DNA from: Sphingomonas edaphi | Lineage (GTDB): Bacteria > Pseudomonadota > Alphaproteobacteria > Sphingomonadales > Sphingomonadaceae | Direction: 5' to 3' | Assembly: GCF_003583725.1 (NCBI RefSeq) | Contig: NZ_QXTF01000001.1 | Location: 372,001 to 436,000 of the forward strand | DNA length: 64,000 nt | Shown here: one piece after another, positions 16,251-25,100 of the stretch | How the letters are laid out: each line of letters begins with the position of its first letter | Position numbering within the stretch: position 1 is the first letter of the stretch | Program-made: the position numbers and the translations under genes | Notes under the pieces: model-generated | Told to the model about the DNA's origin: nothing | Seen by the model: only the letters and a program-made list of their open reading frames with translations | Database searches by the model: none

Positions 16251-16265
16251 CTAGAAGGCGGGTCC

Positions 16266-17819
16266 TTGAACCTTTATCGGGCGATCGGGTCGATCGGCGG
16301 CCTGACCATGGTCAGCCGGGTCCTGGGCTTCGCCCGGGACATGATCGGCTCGCGGATCCTCGGCGCCAGCCACGCCAACGACGCCTTCAACCTCGCCTTC
16401 CTGCTCCCGAACATCTTCCGCCGACTCTTCGCGGAGGGTGCCTTTTCGTCCGGCTTCGTCCCATTGTTCAGCCGACGGCTGGCATCCGGCGGGGATAAGG
16501 AAGCTGAGGCGTTCTCCAATGAAATCCTTTCGGTGTTCATGCCGGCCCTCTTGGCCGTCACGTTGCTGTTCGTGGTTTTCATGCCGGGCGTGCTGTTGTT
16601 GGTTGTGCCAGATTATGCCGACACGCCGGGGAAAATGGAGTTGGCGGTTGAGTTAACCCGCTGGACCTTCCCCTACCTGCTGTTCATCAGCTTAGTCGCC
16701 CTTCTGTCAGGAATCTTGAATTCCCTGACGCGTTTCGCCGTAGCCGCGTTTGCGCCCGCGTTGCTCAACCTTACGCTAATCGTAGCGCTGTTGATCGCCC
16801 CGTCAGACAAGATCGAGGTGGTGCGCTACATGGCCTGGGCTGTGTTGGTGGGCGGAATATTGCAGTTCGCGCTCTGCTGGGTCGCGGTGCAGAAGGCAGG
16901 CGTGAAGCTTCGTTTTGGTAAGCCTCGCCTGACGCCAGCAGTGCGCGAACTGGTAATCCTAGTGCTGCCCGCGACGCTTGCAGCCGGCGTTTATCAGATA
17001 AGCCAGCTGTTTTACGCTTACTTCTCATCGCAACTTGGGGAAGGCGCGCTCACAAAGCTCTCCTACGCTGACCGGCTGAACCAACTTCCCTTGTCGATTA
17101 TCGGAACGGCGCTTGGCGTCGCCATCCTCCCGGCAATCAGCCAAGCGATTGCACGAGGCAATGAGGACGACGCGTCAGACGTGCAGGCTCGCGCATTCGA
17201 CCTGTCGATGCTGTTAACCTTACCTGCCACGTTGGCGCTTGTAGTCGCAGCGGGTCCCATCATCGGCGCCCTCTACCAGGGCGGCGAATATAGCGTGGAA
17301 GACGCGCGCGTAACGGGCAACATCCTGGCAATCCTGGTCACTGGACTTCCTGCCTACGTTTTGGTCAAGGTGCTGACGCCCGCCTTCTACGCCCGCAAGA
17401 ACGTCAAGACTCCCGTACGGATCGCGATGGCCGTGCTCGGCCTGGGGATCGTCGCCAACTTCGTCCTCATTCCCATAATTGGCATTTACAGTCTTGCGAC
17501 GGTGACTTCCGTCAGCGCGTGGATCAACTTCGCGCTCCTGTTCGGCATTCTCTATGCAAAGGGACATTTTCGTATGCCGGCGTGGCTGGTCCTTCGCATT
17601 TCAAAGCAGATGATCGCCGCTCTGGCCATGGCTGCGGCGCTTTACGGAATCCGCATTTTGGCCGGCGACATGTTCCTCGGCGGCGTCGTCGAGCGCGTTC
17701 TCGCCTTGGGAGCGCTCGTCGGGATCGGTGGCGCGATCTATTTTGCTGTCGCGTGGATGATTGGCGGAATGGATCGGGAAGCAATCGCCGCTCTGAGAAG
17801 GAAAAAGCCCGTCCAATGA
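16266..17819 (+). CDS. murJ: Lipid II flippase MurJ
   Basis: MurJ flips the peptidoglycan precursor lipid II across the inner membrane. The 517 aa protein has about 14 hydrophobic segments and the MviN/MurJ pattern: GGLTMVSRVLGFARDM at the start, AFNLAFLLPNIFRRLFAEGAFSSGFVP (about 37-63), PFTFPYL-like RWTFPYLLFISLVALLSG, and GTALGVAILPAISQA. The start is a TTG at 16266, supported by an AGAAGGCGGG element upstream and by homology of MNLYRAIGSIGG. Overlaps trpS by four bases. Confidence 0.95.
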   Translation: MNLYRAIGSIGGLTMVSRVLGFARDMIGSRILGASHANDAFNLAFLLPNIFRRLFAEGAFSSGFVPLFSRRLASGGDKEAEAFSNEILSVFMPALLAVTLLFVVFMPGVLLLVVPDYADTPGKMELAVELTRWTFPYLLFISLVALLSGILNSLTRFAVAAFAPALLNLTLIVALLIAPSDKIEVVRYMAWAVLVGGILQFALCWVAVQKAGVKLRFGKPRLTPAVRELVILVLPATLAAGVYQISQLFYAYFSSQLGEGALTKLSYADRLNQLPLSIIGTALGVAILPAISQAIARGNEDDASDVQARAFDLSMLLTLPATLALVVAAGPIIGALYQGGEYSVEDARVTGNILAILVTGLPAYVLVKVLTPAFYARKNVKTPVRIAMAVLGLGIVANFVLIPIIGIYSLATVTSVSAWINFALLFGILYAKGHFRMPAWLVLRISKQMIAALAMAAALYGIRILAGDMFLGGVVERVLALGALVGIGGAIYFAVAWMIGGMDREAIAALRRKKPVQ

Positions 17820-18826
17820 CCGATCAGCCGATGCGCGTGGTTTCCGGGATCCAGCCGACAGGCGACCTCCACCTTGGCAATTTGCTGGGCGCGATCCTTC
17901 GCTGGGTCCGCATGCAGGATGAGGCGGAATGCCTGTTCTTCCTCGCCGACCTTCATGCGCTGACCGTCGATGTCGATCCCGCCATCCTGCGGGGCAACGT
18001 CCGCGAAATGGCGGCGGCGCTGATAGCCAGCGGCATTGATCCCGCCAAGTCCACTCTGTTTGCGCAAAGCGCGGTTCCAGCCCATCCGGAACTTGCCTGG
18101 ATTCTCCAGGGAACGGCCCGAATGGGGTGGCTTAATCGCATGACGCAATGGAAGGACAAGGCTGGCAAAAACCGCGAAGGCGCAAGCGTCGGACTGTTCA
18201 CCTATCCGGTGCTCCAGGCCGCCGACGTCCTCGTCTACAAGGCGACCCACGTCCCGGTCGGCGAGGACCAGAAGCAGCATATCGAGTTGGCTCGCGACAT
18301 CGCGGTGAAGTTCAACAATGATTTCGACGTCGAGCTGTTCGTTGCGCCGGAGCCCTACATCGGCGGCGGCACCGCAGCTCGCGTGATGAGCCTTCGCGAC
18401 GGAGCGTCGAAAATGTCCAAGTCGGACCCGTCGGAGGCGAGCCGCATCCATCTCACTGATAGTGATGACGTCATCGCGCAAAAGCTTCGCAAGGCGAAGA
18501 CCGATCCGGAGCCCCTGCCCGACGATCCGGAGTTGTTGGCCGGTAGGCCGGAAGCGCGGAATCTCGTGGGAATCATGGCTGCGGTAACCGGGGAATCTCC
18601 GGCAGCGGTTCTGCAGCGGTTTTCCGGCCAAGGCTTCGGTGCCTTCAAGCCCGCGCTGGCGGATGCGACGATCGCCCTGCTTGCGCCGCTCCGCGAGCGT
18701 TTGATCGAATTGCGGAATGATCCGGCGATGCTCGATGGCATCCTTGCGGCGGGTGCGGAGAAAGCCGTTGAGCTGGCAGCGCCGACGCTTCACGAAGCCT
18801 ATCGCGCCGTCGGCCTGCGATCCTGA
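17816..18826 (+). CDS. trpS: Tryptophanyl-tRNA synthetase
   Basis: Charges tRNA-Trp with tryptophan. The class I enzyme is 336 aa, normal for bacterial TrpRS, with the HIGH-like signature PTGDLHLGN (14-22) and KMSKS (199-203) for ATP binding. GIQPTGD, NRMTQWKDKAG and the ADVLVYKATHVPVGEDQKQHIEL helix are typical of the family. ATG overlaps the murJ stop. A weak hairpin follows the stop codon. Confidence 0.97.
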   Translation: MTDQPMRVVSGIQPTGDLHLGNLLGAILRWVRMQDEAECLFFLADLHALTVDVDPAILRGNVREMAAALIASGIDPAKSTLFAQSAVPAHPELAWILQGTARMGWLNRMTQWKDKAGKNREGASVGLFTYPVLQAADVLVYKATHVPVGEDQKQHIELARDIAVKFNNDFDVELFVAPEPYIGGGTAARVMSLRDGASKMSKSDPSEASRIHLTDSDDVIAQKLRKAKTDPEPLPDDPELLAGRPEARNLVGIMAAVTGESPAAVLQRFSGQGFGAFKPALADATIALLAPLRERLIELRNDPAMLDGILAAGAEKAVELAAPTLHEAYRAVGLRS

Positions 18827-18829
18827 TTC

Positions 18830-18847
18830 GAGTCGCCCAGGCGACTC
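18830..18847 (+). terminator. Short hairpin after trpS
   Basis: GAGTCGCC, two-base spacer, GGCGACTC: a perfect eight-pair inverted repeat four bases after the trpS stop. No T-run follows, so as an intrinsic terminator it is weak; it could also protect the mRNA 3' end. Confidence 0.4.
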
Positions 18848-18925
18848 CCACGCTTCATCGCCTATTCAGCACGGTTCGTGCTATCCTCCCGCGAGACAAG
18901 AGTTTTTCGACTCGGGGATGTAATT

Positions 18926-19603
18926 ATGCGTATCAAACTACTCGGCGCCGCGATCATGCTCGGCGCGTCTGCGCTAAGCCTGTCGGCCTGTGCGACGGGC
19001 TTCCCGACCAAGGTTTCCCGCTACCAGGCGATGCCGGCTCCACAGGGCCAGAGCTTCGTGGTGGTCCCGATGGATGCCCGCAATATGGGCGGCCTGGAAT
19101 TCTCTCGTTATGCGGAGCAAGTTTCGCAGGCAATGCAGGCGCAAGGTTATGCGCGAGCTTCCTCGGTCAACGATGCAACGATGGTCGTTCAGGTCGGGTA
19201 TAAGGTCGACGACGGTAACCTCGCCGTGGTCGAGGATCCGTTCCGATACAACCGCTACGATCCATTCTATCGCGGCTTCTACGGGCGGCCTTTCTATTCG
19301 CGCTACCGTTACTACGGGCCACGCTCGGCCTTCTATTGGGGCTGGGATGATCCCTACTGGTATTCGCCGTTCGGCGACCCGGTCCGGACCTACACTTATT
19401 ACAAGAGCGAACTCGACGTGAACATTCGCCGCAAGGCGGACAATGCTTCGCTGTTTGAGGGTCGTGCTCAGGCGAAGTCGGCAACCGATAACCTCGGCAC
19501 GATTGTCCCCAACTTAATTGAGGCCATGTTTACGGGCTTCCCCGGCCGGTCGGGCGAAACGGTGCGGATTACCGTCCCGCCGGAACGGAAGGTCAAGGGG
19601 TAA
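18926..19603 (+). CDS. DUF4136 lipoprotein
   Basis: A 225 aa predicted lipoprotein. The signal peptide ends in a lipobox LSAC, so the protein is probably anchored in a membrane facing the periplasm. The mature part has the DUF4136 layout: a beta-rich N-terminal half (QSFVVVPMDARNMGGLEF..YAEQVSQAMQAQGY), a strikingly Tyr/Phe/Arg-rich loop (about 108-160) and a final stretch with ELDVNIRR and PNLIEAMFTGFPG. Function unknown. Start ATG 18926 has GGGGATG about seven bases upstream. Monocistronic, followed by a strong terminator. Confidence 0.86.
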   Translation: MRIKLLGAAIMLGASALSLSACATGFPTKVSRYQAMPAPQGQSFVVVPMDARNMGGLEFSRYAEQVSQAMQAQGYARASSVNDATMVVQVGYKVDDGNLAVVEDPFRYNRYDPFYRGFYGRPFYSRYRYYGPRSAFYWGWDDPYWYSPFGDPVRTYTYYKSELDVNIRRKADNASLFEGRAQAKSATDNLGTIVPNLIEAMFTGFPGRSGETVRITVPPERKVKG

Positions 19604-19626
19604 GCGCCAGCTAGCGCCCATAGACG

Positions 19627-19663
19627 AAGGCCTGCCCGGGAAACCTGGCAGGCCTTTCGCTTT
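19627..19663 (+). terminator. Intrinsic terminator after the DUF4136 gene
   Basis: AAGGCCTGCC, ten-base loop, GGCAGGCCTT: a perfect ten-pair stem followed by TCGCTTT. It lies 24 bp after the lipoprotein stop codon and fits Rho-independent termination on the plus strand. Confidence 0.75.
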
Positions 19664-19680
19664 GCCGCAACGGAAAGAAC

Positions 19681-19715
19681 GGGACCCGTCCAGACTTTTG
19701 GTCTGGACGGGTCCC
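19681..19715. repeat. 15-bp perfect inverted repeat between converging genes
   Basis: GGGACCCGTCCAGAC (19681-19695), loop TTTTG, GTCTGGACGGGTCCC (19701-19715). A second, partly overlapping hairpin is possible: GTCCCC (19711-19716) with GGGGAC (19725-19730). No T-run follows on the plus strand. It sits between the DUF4136 lipoprotein and the end of dnaA and may end the dnaA message on the minus strand, or be a protein-binding palindrome. Confidence 0.7.
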
Positions 19716-19783
19716 CGACCAGTTGGGGACTGGACCTCAATCGGGCGCTGGCCGGCGAACCGACCCTAAGCCCTTAACCCCCC

Positions 19784-21205
19784 TCAGCCCTCCAGCTGGC
19801 GTGTCAGCAGGCGGATGTCGGCATCAAGTTCCGAGTCCGCGGCACGCAAGCGTTCGATCTGCTTGACCGCATGAATGACGGTCGTGTGGTCGCGGCCACC
19901 GAAGCGGCGGCCAATGTCCGGAAGCGACTTGGGCGTCAGCTGTTTGGACAGGTACATGGCGACCTGGCGCGGCCGAGCGACTTCTCGCGCGCGGCGTGCC
20001 GAAGTCATCTCCGCCTTGCGGATGCGGTAATGCTCAGCGACCTGGGTCTGGATCTCGTCAATCGAAATGCGGCGCTGATTTGCACGAAGCACATTAGCCA
20101 GCACTTCCTCGACAAACGGGACGTCGATCGTGCGGCCCGTCATCATCGCATAAGCCGCAATACGGTTGAGCGCGCCTTCAAGCTCGCGGATCGAGCTGGA
20201 GATCCGGCGGGCAAGGAACTCCACTACGCCGCGGGGCATATCGATGCCCGGAAGAGCGCCAAGCTTGACGTCGATAATGTTGAGGCGGAGCTCATAGTCC
20301 GCTGGGTTGATGTCCGCGACCAAGCCCCAGCTGAGGCGCGACAGGATGCGCGGCGCGATCCCATCCAGGTCCTGAGGCGCGCGATCAGAAGTGATCACCA
20401 GGCGGCGGCCCGCGGTGATGATCTCGTTCATCGTGTGAAAGAACTCTTCCTGCGTCGAATCTTTGCCGGCGATGAACTGGACGTCATCGATCAGCAGCAA
20501 GTCTGCCGACCGCAACCGGCCCTTAAATCCAATCGTGTCGTTTTCTTTCAGGGCGCGAATGAACTCGACCATGAACTTCTCGGCCGACATCGACACGACG
20601 CGTGCGCCCGGACGCCGTTCGAGGAAGGTCTGGCCGATTGCATGCAGCAGGTGGGTCTTGCCCCGGCCCGTGCCGCCATGAATGAACAGCGGATTGAACG
20701 CCACGCTGTCCGCGGTCGCAAGCGTGCGTGCCGCGGTGGCAGCTACTTCGTTCGCCTTGCCGATGACGAAGGTTTCAAATCGGTAGCGCGGATCGAAGTT
20801 GGGAGCTGCCGGATCGCGCTCGGCCGGCGCCACGGGCGCGGCCGGAATTTCCTCGAGGATCAGCAGCGGCGACGGGCGCGGCCCGTCTGCTGCGGCCGTG
20901 ACCATCACGTCGCGAACGATCGGCAGTACGGAGCGCCATGCAAGGGCCAGCCGCTCGCCGAAGTGGTTTCGCACCCAGTCCGCCATGAACTGGCTCGGCA
21001 TGACGATTTCCAACTCGCCTGACTCGCCGTCGAAGGCGCCGAGTTCGGCTGGCTTCAGCCAGCCGTCGAAAGTTCGCGCGCCGCAGTCACGCCGGAGGCC
21101 GGCCCGAATGGATTCCCAGGCCGCTTCGAGCGGGGCGGGAACGCCATGGTCGCTGACTGGAATGCCGGCGTCGGACAAAGACAAATTTTCCCGACTGCCG
21201 TGCAC
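19784..21205 (-). CDS. dnaA: Chromosomal replication initiator protein DnaA
   Basis: DnaA-ATP binds DnaA boxes and opens the replication origin. From the GTG at 21205 the protein is 473 aa: domain I at about 25-80 ([25 protein letters not shown]), a Pro-rich domain II, the AAA+ domain with Walker A GGTGRGKT (177-184) and Walker B LLLIDD (236-241), and the C-terminal DNA-binding domain with the signature [15 protein letters not shown] (about 437-451). I chose this GTG because GGGGAGG lies nine bases upstream; the frame is open to 21445, and TTG 21184 is another possibility. rpsT lies upstream on the same strand. Confidence 0.96.
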   Translation of the reverse strand: MHGSRENLSLSDAGIPVSDHGVPAPLEAAWESIRAGLRRDCGARTFDGWLKPAELGAFDGESGELEIVMPSQFMADWVRNHFGERLALAWRSVLPIVRDVMVTAAADGPRPSPLLILEEIPAAPVAPAERDPAAPNFDPRYRFETFVIGKANEVAATAARTLATADSVAFNPLFIHGGTGRGKTHLLHAIGQTFLERRPGARVVSMSAEKFMVEFIRALKENDTIGFKGRLRSADLLLIDDVQFIAGKDSTQEEFFHTMNEIITAGRRLVITSDRAPQDLDGIAPRILSRLSWGLVADINPADYELRLNIIDVKLGALPGIDMPRGVVEFLARRISSSIRELEGALNRIAAYAMMTGRTIDVPFVEEVLANVLRANQRRISIDEIQTQVAEHYRIRKAEMTSARRAREVARPRQVAMYLSKQLTPKSLPDIGRRFGGRDHTTVIHAVKQIERLRAADSELDADIRLLTRQLEG

Positions 21206-21573
21206 TGGCGCGCGCCTCCCCAAACCTAACTTTGCCGGACATGGGACACCGTCGCGGCCGACACGAGTCGGCACGTCCAGGTCGCTCCCAGTCGCTAGCC
21301 CCCCGGTGCGGGATTCGCCGCCGGAAAGGCCGTTTTGAAAGTGTGGGGCGCGGGATTCAAGACCCGAATTTTCATCAACATGAAATAAACGGACTTGACA
21401 GAGGGAAGCGGCCAAAAACCATCGAAATTGGCAGTTTTCTGGCATTTATCCCGGGAACGCCAAAATGACGATTTCGCGAATCGCGGGAATCCCTAGACTT
21501 TTTTGAGTCATCAAAAAGAAACGGGCCGCCGGTAAACCGACAGCCCGTCTCGAAACAGAACGTAAACGCGCAA
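21206..21573. other. dnaA upstream region, no gene seen
   Basis: This 368 bp gap between dnaA and rpsT holds the rpsT terminator (21512-21548) and probably the dnaA promoter. I see no cluster of TTATNCACA-type DnaA boxes and no AT-rich unwinding element, so I do not call an origin here. The dnaA frame stays open upstream to 21445, but that part looks non-conserved. Confidence 0.6.
21512..21548 (-). terminator. Intrinsic terminator after rpsT
   Basis: Read on the minus strand: ACGGGCTGTCGG, a TTTACC-containing loop, then CCGGCGGCCCGT with small mismatches, followed by TTTCTTTTTGA. It begins 26 bp after the rpsT stop and separates rpsT from dnaA. Confidence 0.75.
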
Positions 21574-21837
21574 TTAACCGAGCGAGGCGACCCGCTTGGT
21601 CAGGCGCGAGAATTTCCGCGACGCGGTGTTCTTGTGCAGCACGCCGCGCGCAACGCCGCGAGCCATTTCCGGCTGGGCCTTCTTTAGCGCTTCGGCGGCA
21701 TCGTCCTTCTTACCGGCAGCAATCGCCGACTCGACGGCCTTGATGAAGGTGCGGATACGGCTGACGCGGGCGCCGTTGATCGCCGCACGGTTAGCGTTGC
21801 GGCGGATGCGCTTCTTGGCTTGCGGCGTGTTCGCCAT
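21574..21837 (-). CDS. rpsT: Ribosomal protein S20
   Basis: S20 is a primary binder of 16S rRNA in the small subunit. The 87 aa basic protein begins [19 protein letters not shown] and carries the three-helix pattern with [21 protein letters not shown] and [16 protein letters not shown]. Length is normal. A GAGGAC element precedes the ATG. The rpsT-dnaA adjacency is conserved in alphaproteobacteria. Confidence 0.97.
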   Translation of the reverse strand: MANTPQAKKRIRRNANRAAINGARVSRIRTFIKAVESAIAAGKKDDAAEALKKAQPEMARGVARGVLHKNTASRKFSRLTKRVASLG

Positions 21838-21951
21838 CGATCGTCCTCACAAACTCATGTGTATCAAAGAAAAAGCGGCGCGTTACCCGTGTGGGTCGCA
21901 CCGGCGTGGCGCTCCCCTAGCCGGAAGGGCGATTCGCGTCAACCGGAGGCA

Positions 21952-22770
21952 TCACCTCTGGCAGGACGGGCAGAAGAAGGTCGAACGCCCACCCTGGACG
22001 ATCCGCTTGACCTTCCCGGCACAGCCATCGCGGCACGGCTCCCCTTCCCGTCCATAGACGTCGAATTGCTTCGAGAAATAGCCCAGTTCGCCATCGGGAG
22101 CGATAAAGTCGCGTAGCGTCGAACCTCCAGCTTCAATGGCATCCTTGAGAACCGCTGGGATCGCATCGGCCAGCGCCGCGAGCTTAGCCTTCCCGATCCG
22201 CCCGGCCTGCTTTCGCGGATCGATGCGCGCGCGGAACAGCGCTTCGCAGGCATAGATATTACCAAGGCCCGCTACAATGCGCTGATCGAGCAGTAGCAGC
22301 TTCACCGCGGCGATCCGGCCGTCGAATTTGCGCCTCAGCCAGTCGCCATCGACTTCTTCCCCGAGCGGCTCGGGTCCGAGCGCCGTGAATGCCGGCCAAT
22401 CGGCGAGGTCTTTGGTCGCGACCAGATCGATCGATCCGAACCGGCGCGGATCGCGAAGGCTGACGCGGCGCCCGTCGTCCAGGTCGATGACAAGGTGATC
22501 ATGCTTGTCCAGTGACGCTGGATCGACTCGCCAGTGACCAGACATCCCAAGGTGGAAGACCATGGTGTCGCCGCGGTCGGTGTCGACGAGCCCATATTTG
22601 GCGCGGCGCCCCAGTCGCGTGACCGTCGAACCTGTTAGCCGCTGGCCCAGATCCTTCGGGAACGGGCGGCGCAGGTCGCCCCGCCGGGCTTCCACGCGGG
22701 TTAGACGCCGCCCTTTCAACACACGTTCCAGCCCACGCACAGTGGTTTCGACTTCGGGAAGTTCGGGCAT
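21952..22770 (-). CDS. mutM: Formamidopyrimidine-DNA glycosylase
   Basis: MutM (Fpg) removes 8-oxoguanine and formamidopyrimidines and cleaves the abasic strand. The 272 aa sequence begins PELPEVETTVRGL after the initiator Met, supplying the nucleophilic Pro2 and Glu3. It has the helix-two-turn-helix region (GLGNIYACEALFRARIDP) and a C-terminal zinc finger with Cys246, Cys250, Cys267 and Cys270. The start at 22770 is fixed by the mature N-terminus; the frame is open upstream. Divergent from ubiE across 60 bp. Confidence 0.96.
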   Translation of the reverse strand: MPELPEVETTVRGLERVLKGRRLTRVEARRGDLRRPFPKDLGQRLTGSTVTRLGRRAKYGLVDTDRGDTMVFHLGMSGHWRVDPASLDKHDHLVIDLDDGRRVSLRDPRRFGSIDLVATKDLADWPAFTALGPEPLGEEVDGDWLRRKFDGRIAAVKLLLLDQRIVAGLGNIYACEALFRARIDPRKQAGRIGKAKLAALADAIPAVLKDAIEAGGSTLRDFIAPDGELGYFSKQFDVYGREGEPCRDGCAGKVKRIVQGGRSTFFCPSCQR

Positions 22771-22830
22771 GACATCCTTTGCGGCACAAGAGGCGTTTCG
22801 CCCCTCCAATCTCCCTGCTAGGGCGCTGTC

Positions 22831-23559
22831 ATGGACAAGGTCAATTTCGGTGACGAACTGGTCACGCCCGAAGAGAAGACAAAGCGCGTCGGCGGCGTTT
22901 TCACCTCTGTTGCCCGAAACTATGACGTGATGAACGACCTGATGTCGGGCGGTATGCACCGGCTGTGGAAGGACCGCTTTGTGGCCAAGGTGAAGCCGCG
23001 GTCGGGCGAGAGTATCCTCGATATGGCAGGCGGAACCGGGGACATCGCCTTCCGTATGGCGGCCAAAGGCGCCGCCGTCACCGTGAGCGATATCAATCCC
23101 GACATGTTGGCCGTCGGAATGGAGCGCGCCGAAAGCCGCGGGATCGACGGGCTGACCTGGCAGGTTGAAAATGCCGAAACGCTAAGTTTCGGCGATGCCA
23201 ATTTCGACGCCTACACGATCGCGTTCGGGATCCGGAATGTTACCGACATTCCCGCGGCCCTCCGAGAGGCGCACCGCGTTCTGAAGCGTGGCGGCCGCTT
23301 TTATGTCCTCGAATTTTCGACCAGCGAATGGCCCGGTTTTGGCGAACTTTATGATCGCTATTCGGAACATTTGATCCCCAAGATCGGCAAGGTCGTCGCC
23401 AAGGACGAAGACAGCTACCGCTACCTCGTCGAATCCATTCGGCGATTCCCGCGCATGGAGGCCTTCCGCAAGATGATCGAGGACGCCGGCTTCAAGTCGA
23501 CGAGCGTCGAGCCGATCCTTGGCGGGCTGGTCGCCATTCACGGCGGTTGGAAGATTTGA
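22831..23559 (+). CDS. ubiE: Ubiquinone/menaquinone C-methyltransferase UbiE
   Basis: UbiE adds the C-methyl group to the polyprenyl-benzoquinol ring in ubiquinone synthesis, using S-adenosylmethionine. The 242 aa class I methyltransferase has the SAM motif ILDMAGGTGDIAF (about 62-74), the family segments FTSVARNYDVMNDLMSGGMHRLWKD (24-48) and IAFGIRNVTDIPAALREAHRVLKRGG, and a C-terminal GGLVAIHGGWK. First gene of the ubiE-ubiB-coaBC-dut-moeB run; ubiB starts one base after its stop. Confidence 0.96.
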   Translation: MDKVNFGDELVTPEEKTKRVGGVFTSVARNYDVMNDLMSGGMHRLWKDRFVAKVKPRSGESILDMAGGTGDIAFRMAAKGAAVTVSDINPDMLAVGMERAESRGIDGLTWQVENAETLSFGDANFDAYTIAFGIRNVTDIPAALREAHRVLKRGGRFYVLEFSTSEWPGFGELYDRYSEHLIPKIGKVVAKDEDSYRYLVESIRRFPRMEAFRKMIEDAGFKSTSVEPILGGLVAIHGGWKI

Positions 23560-23560
23560 T

Positions 23561-25099
23561 TTGACCGCAGCCGTCACGCATCTTTGGCGCCTGCTACGGT
23601 GGGGCCGGACGCTTGCCCGGCACGGCGCCTTGCAGGGGATCGAGCACGACCCGCTCACTCCGCCGAACGTGCGCCGCCTGGTTCGGCTTGCCCGCTTTGG
23701 AACGCGCCAGCCCGCGGTGCCGGATTACGCCGCTGCCCTGCAGGAGATTGGCCCGGCAGCGATCAAATTGGGTCAGGCACTGGCGACTCGGCCCGACCTG
23801 GTCGGCGAGGCTGCCGCGGAAAACCTGCTGCGCCTGCAGGATTCTCTTCCCCCGGCGCCCTTCCCGGCGATCAAGGCAGCGATTGAACTGGCGCTGGAAG
23901 CGCCGCTCGAAACTCTGTTCAAGGAATTCGACGAAGTTCCAGTCGGCGCGGCTTCCATAGCGCAGGTTCATCGCGCGGTTACCACCGAAGGGCGGCAGGT
24001 CGCCGTCAAAGTGCTTCGGCCGGGGATTGAGGATGAGTTCGCAAGAGCGCTTGAGACCTATGAATGGGCAGCTGCGCATGTCGAAGTTCACGGCGGGGAT
24101 GAAGCCGAGCGCCTCAGACCGCGGATGGTCATCGCTCATTTCAAACAATGGACACGGCGCGAGCTGGACCTGCAACGGGAAGCCGCGTCCGCGTCAGAGC
24201 TGCGCGACAATATGGTTGCCGAGCCCGGCTTCCACGTTCCAGAAATTGACTGGGGACGAACGGCTCGGCGGGTCCTGACCCTGGAATGGCTGGACGGCAT
24301 CAAGCTGTCCAAGCGCGACGAACTGATTGCCGCCGGACACGACCCGAAGCAGTTGGCCTTCATCCTGGTTCGCGCCTTCCTGCGCCAGGCAGTTGTCGAC
24401 GGCTATTTCCACGCCGACCTGCACCAAGGAAACCTGTTCGCACTGTCCGACGGCCGACTAGCCGTCATCGATTTTGGTATCATGGGGCGCATCGATCGGC
24501 GCGCCCGGTTGTGGCTTGCCGAGATTCTCTATGGCCTCATCACGGGCGACTATCGCCGCGTCGCCGAAATACATTTCGAAGCGCAATATGTCCCCGCCCA
24601 TCACAATGTCGACGAATTCGCGACCGCACTTAGGGCCGTCGGTGAGCCGATCCGCGGCCTCCCGGTTAAGGACATCAGCATCGGCCGGATGCTGGAGGGT
24701 CTGTTCAGCATTACGCGCGACTTCGAGATGCAGACGCAGCCGCACCTGCTCCTGCTGCAAAAGACAATGGTGATGGAGGAAGGCGTGGCGACTGCGCTCG
24801 ATCCGGACATCAACATGTGGGAAGCGGCCGAGCCCTTTCTGAAGGACTGGTTGCGAACCGAGTTGGGGCCCGAGGCCTATTATGCCGACCGCATTGTCGA
24901 GACGGTTCGCGCGTTCAAGGTGATCCCGGACCTCATCAGGCGCATCGATGCCGCATACCCGCCCGCCGGCGCGGCACCACCGCCACCACCACTCGCCGAT
25001 GTGCAAGTAATCGAGCGCAAGAATTGGCTTGGGCCCTTGGCAATCGCGGCGATATCCGCTGCGGTTGCGGCAGGGGTCACCTACTCCCTGGTCGCCTGA
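23561..25099 (+). CDS. ubiB: Ubiquinone biosynthesis ATPase UbiB
   Basis: UbiB is an atypical kinase/ATPase of the ADCK/Coq8 family required for ubiquinone synthesis at the membrane. From the TTG at 23561 it is 512 aa, with the KxGQ motif in AAIKLGQALATRPDL (about 68-82), the Ala-rich loop and lysine VAVKVLRPG, the catalytic ADLHQGNLFAL and the metal-binding DFGIMGR. A Pro-rich linker (PPAGAAPPPPP) leads to a C-terminal membrane anchor (about 490-508, LAIAAISAAVAAGVTY). The TTG follows ubiE directly and gives the family start; the frame is also open inside ubiE. Confidence 0.93.
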   Translation: MTAAVTHLWRLLRWGRTLARHGALQGIEHDPLTPPNVRRLVRLARFGTRQPAVPDYAAALQEIGPAAIKLGQALATRPDLVGEAAAENLLRLQDSLPPAPFPAIKAAIELALEAPLETLFKEFDEVPVGAASIAQVHRAVTTEGRQVAVKVLRPGIEDEFARALETYEWAAAHVEVHGGDEAERLRPRMVIAHFKQWTRRELDLQREAASASELRDNMVAEPGFHVPEIDWGRTARRVLTLEWLDGIKLSKRDELIAAGHDPKQLAFILVRAFLRQAVVDGYFHADLHQGNLFALSDGRLAVIDFGIMGRIDRRARLWLAEILYGLITGDYRRVAEIHFEAQYVPAHHNVDEFATALRAVGEPIRGLPVKDISIGRMLEGLFSITRDFEMQTQPHLLLLQKTMVMEEGVATALDPDINMWEAAEPFLKDWLRTELGPEAYYADRIVETVRAFKVIPDLIRRIDAAYPPAGAAPPPPPLADVQVIERKNWLGPLAIAAISAAVAAGVTYSLVA

Positions 25100-25100
25100 C

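Noticed and set aside
17738-18793. Minus-strand 351-codon open frame opposite trpS
   Set aside because: It lies over a complete trpS; composition is typical of a GC-rich antisense shadow, with no domain or ribosome-binding site.
19871-21022. Plus-strand 383-codon open frame opposite dnaA
   Set aside because: It is antisense to conserved dnaA motifs and its translation shows no domain; a shadow frame.
21206-21573. Possible replication origin upstream of dnaA
   Set aside because: No cluster of DnaA boxes or AT-rich unwinding region is visible, and in many alphaproteobacteria oriC lies away from dnaA.
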